Of a DNA stretch of 7,014 nt, positions 6,761-7,014 are shown piece by piece. The translations under genes were made by a program, and so were the position numbers. Below the pieces are notes generated by a model. It was not told where the DNA came from and did no database searches. It saw only the letters and a program-made list of their open reading frames with translations. Each line of letters begins with the position of its first letter. Within the stretch, counting starts at the first letter, position 1. Source of the stretch: Defluviitaleaceae bacterium (lineage in GTDB: Bacteria > Bacillota > Clostridia > Lachnospirales > WQUN01); assembly GCA_009783395.1 (NCBI GenBank), contig WRHA01000321.1:1-7014 (forward strand). The letters run 5' to 3'.

Positions 6761-6785
6761 TACTACGTACAGTCGTGATGCACAA
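6757..6785 (-). promoter_or_regulatory. Candidate xylanase promoter
   Basis: On the minus strand the -10 element is TAAAAT at 6762-6757 (5 of 6) and the -35 element is TTGTGC at 6785-6780 (3 of 6), with a 17-base spacer. The start would fall near 6750, giving a leader of about 23 bases with an AGGAG site at 6740-6736. The poor -35 box suggests a weak or activator-dependent promoter. Confidence 0.4.
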
Positions 6786-6790
6786 TTGAT

Positions 6791-6818
6791 TTGACAGGCT
6801 TACAGTTATTGGTATAAT
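6791..6818 (+). promoter_or_regulatory. Strong sigma-A-type promoter of the SRP RNA gene
   Basis: The -35 element is TTGACA at 6791-6796 and the -10 element is TATAAT at 6813-6818. Both are perfect consensus, with a 16-base spacer. The expected start is about 6824-6825, just before the conserved 5' part of the SRP RNA. Such a strong promoter fits a constitutively expressed stable RNA. Confidence 0.85.
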
Positions 6819-6824
6819 AGGAGA

Positions 6825-7014
6825 ACTCGTGCTAGTCGGGGAAGTAGCGGCTCCCTGTAGCTTGCAATCCGCTATAGCAAGGGTGATGCCCGCGCCGAGG
6901 CTCCTTCTTCTTGAAGTCTGCCCCATGTAAGCAGCGTTGACGGTCAAGTCCTGCGCAATGAACCCTTGTGAATCGTGTCAGGTTCGGAAGAAAGCAGCAC
7001 TAAGCGAGTGCGTT
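6825..7014 (+). ncRNA. ffs: SRP RNA, large Gram-positive type with Alu domain (partial)
   Basis: This is the RNA scaffold of the signal recognition particle, which binds Ffh and targets secretory and membrane proteins. The 5' part matches the Bacillus-type Alu domain as I remember it: CGTGCTAG near 6828, helix arms TAGCGG (6845-6850) and CCGCTA (6869-6874), the UGUA loop (6856-6859) and CTTGC/GCAAG arms (6861-6865 and 6877-6881). A GTTGACGG...GTCCTGCGCAA stretch follows. The Ffh-binding helix 8 region is GTCAGGTTC (6977-6985), GGAA tetraloop (6986-6989), then the AGCAGC side of the internal loop (6993-6998). The usual C-C/G-G pairs beside the tetraloop are T-C/G-A here, a compensatory change that keeps pairing. 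About 190 of an expected 260-280 bases are inside the window; the 3' half is missing. The 5' end is inferred from the promoter. Confidence 0.93.

Overview
The window looks like chromosomal DNA of a Gram-positive, low-to-mid-GC bacterium, most likely a member of the Clostridia (Bacillota). The evidence is an SRP RNA of the long Bacillus/Clostridium type with an Alu domain, strong AGGAGG-type ribosome binding sites, two lipoproteins with acidic, Pro/Glu-rich linkers, and a tyrosine recombinase of the XerS-like type common in that class. Species cannot be named from the sequence alone.

Layout. (1) Positions 1-2696, minus strand: a three-gene operon read right to left. It encodes a lipoprotein with two copies of a lipocalin-like domain, then a MoxR-type AAA+ ATPase, then a membrane DUF58 protein cut by the window edge. 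Both junctions are 4-base ATGA stop/start overlaps. (2) Positions 2697-2834: a divergent promoter region. (3) Positions 2835-5065, plus strand: a secreted TraB/GumN (Tiki-like) protein carrying an N-terminal copper-amine-oxidase-N-like domain, joined by another ATGA overlap to a complete XerS-like tyrosine recombinase. (4) Positions 5054-5072: a hairpin sequence spanning the stop codons of two convergent genes that are only 3 bp apart. (5) Positions 5069-6727, minus strand: a lipoprotein-anchored GH10 xylanase with a CBM22-like module. (6) Positions 6728-6824: a second divergent promoter region, with a weak xylanase promoter and a near-perfect housekeeping promoter. (7) Positions about 6825-7014, plus strand: the 5' portion of the SRP RNA gene, cut by the window end.

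Functionally this is a housekeeping and cell-envelope neighbourhood. The MoxR/DUF58 pair is a known chaperone-like module whose clients are usually exported or membrane proteins, and here a duplicated-domain lipoprotein leads the operon. The TraB-like protein and the xylanase are also exported. The recombinase is translationally tied to the TraB-like gene, and nothing around it looks like a mobile element.

No defence system, CRISPR array, insertion sequence or tRNA was found. The points most worth following are the TraB-recombinase coupling, the repeat-domain lipoprotein in the MoxR operon, the domain fusion in the TraB-like protein, and an imperfect palindrome over the xylanase promoter.
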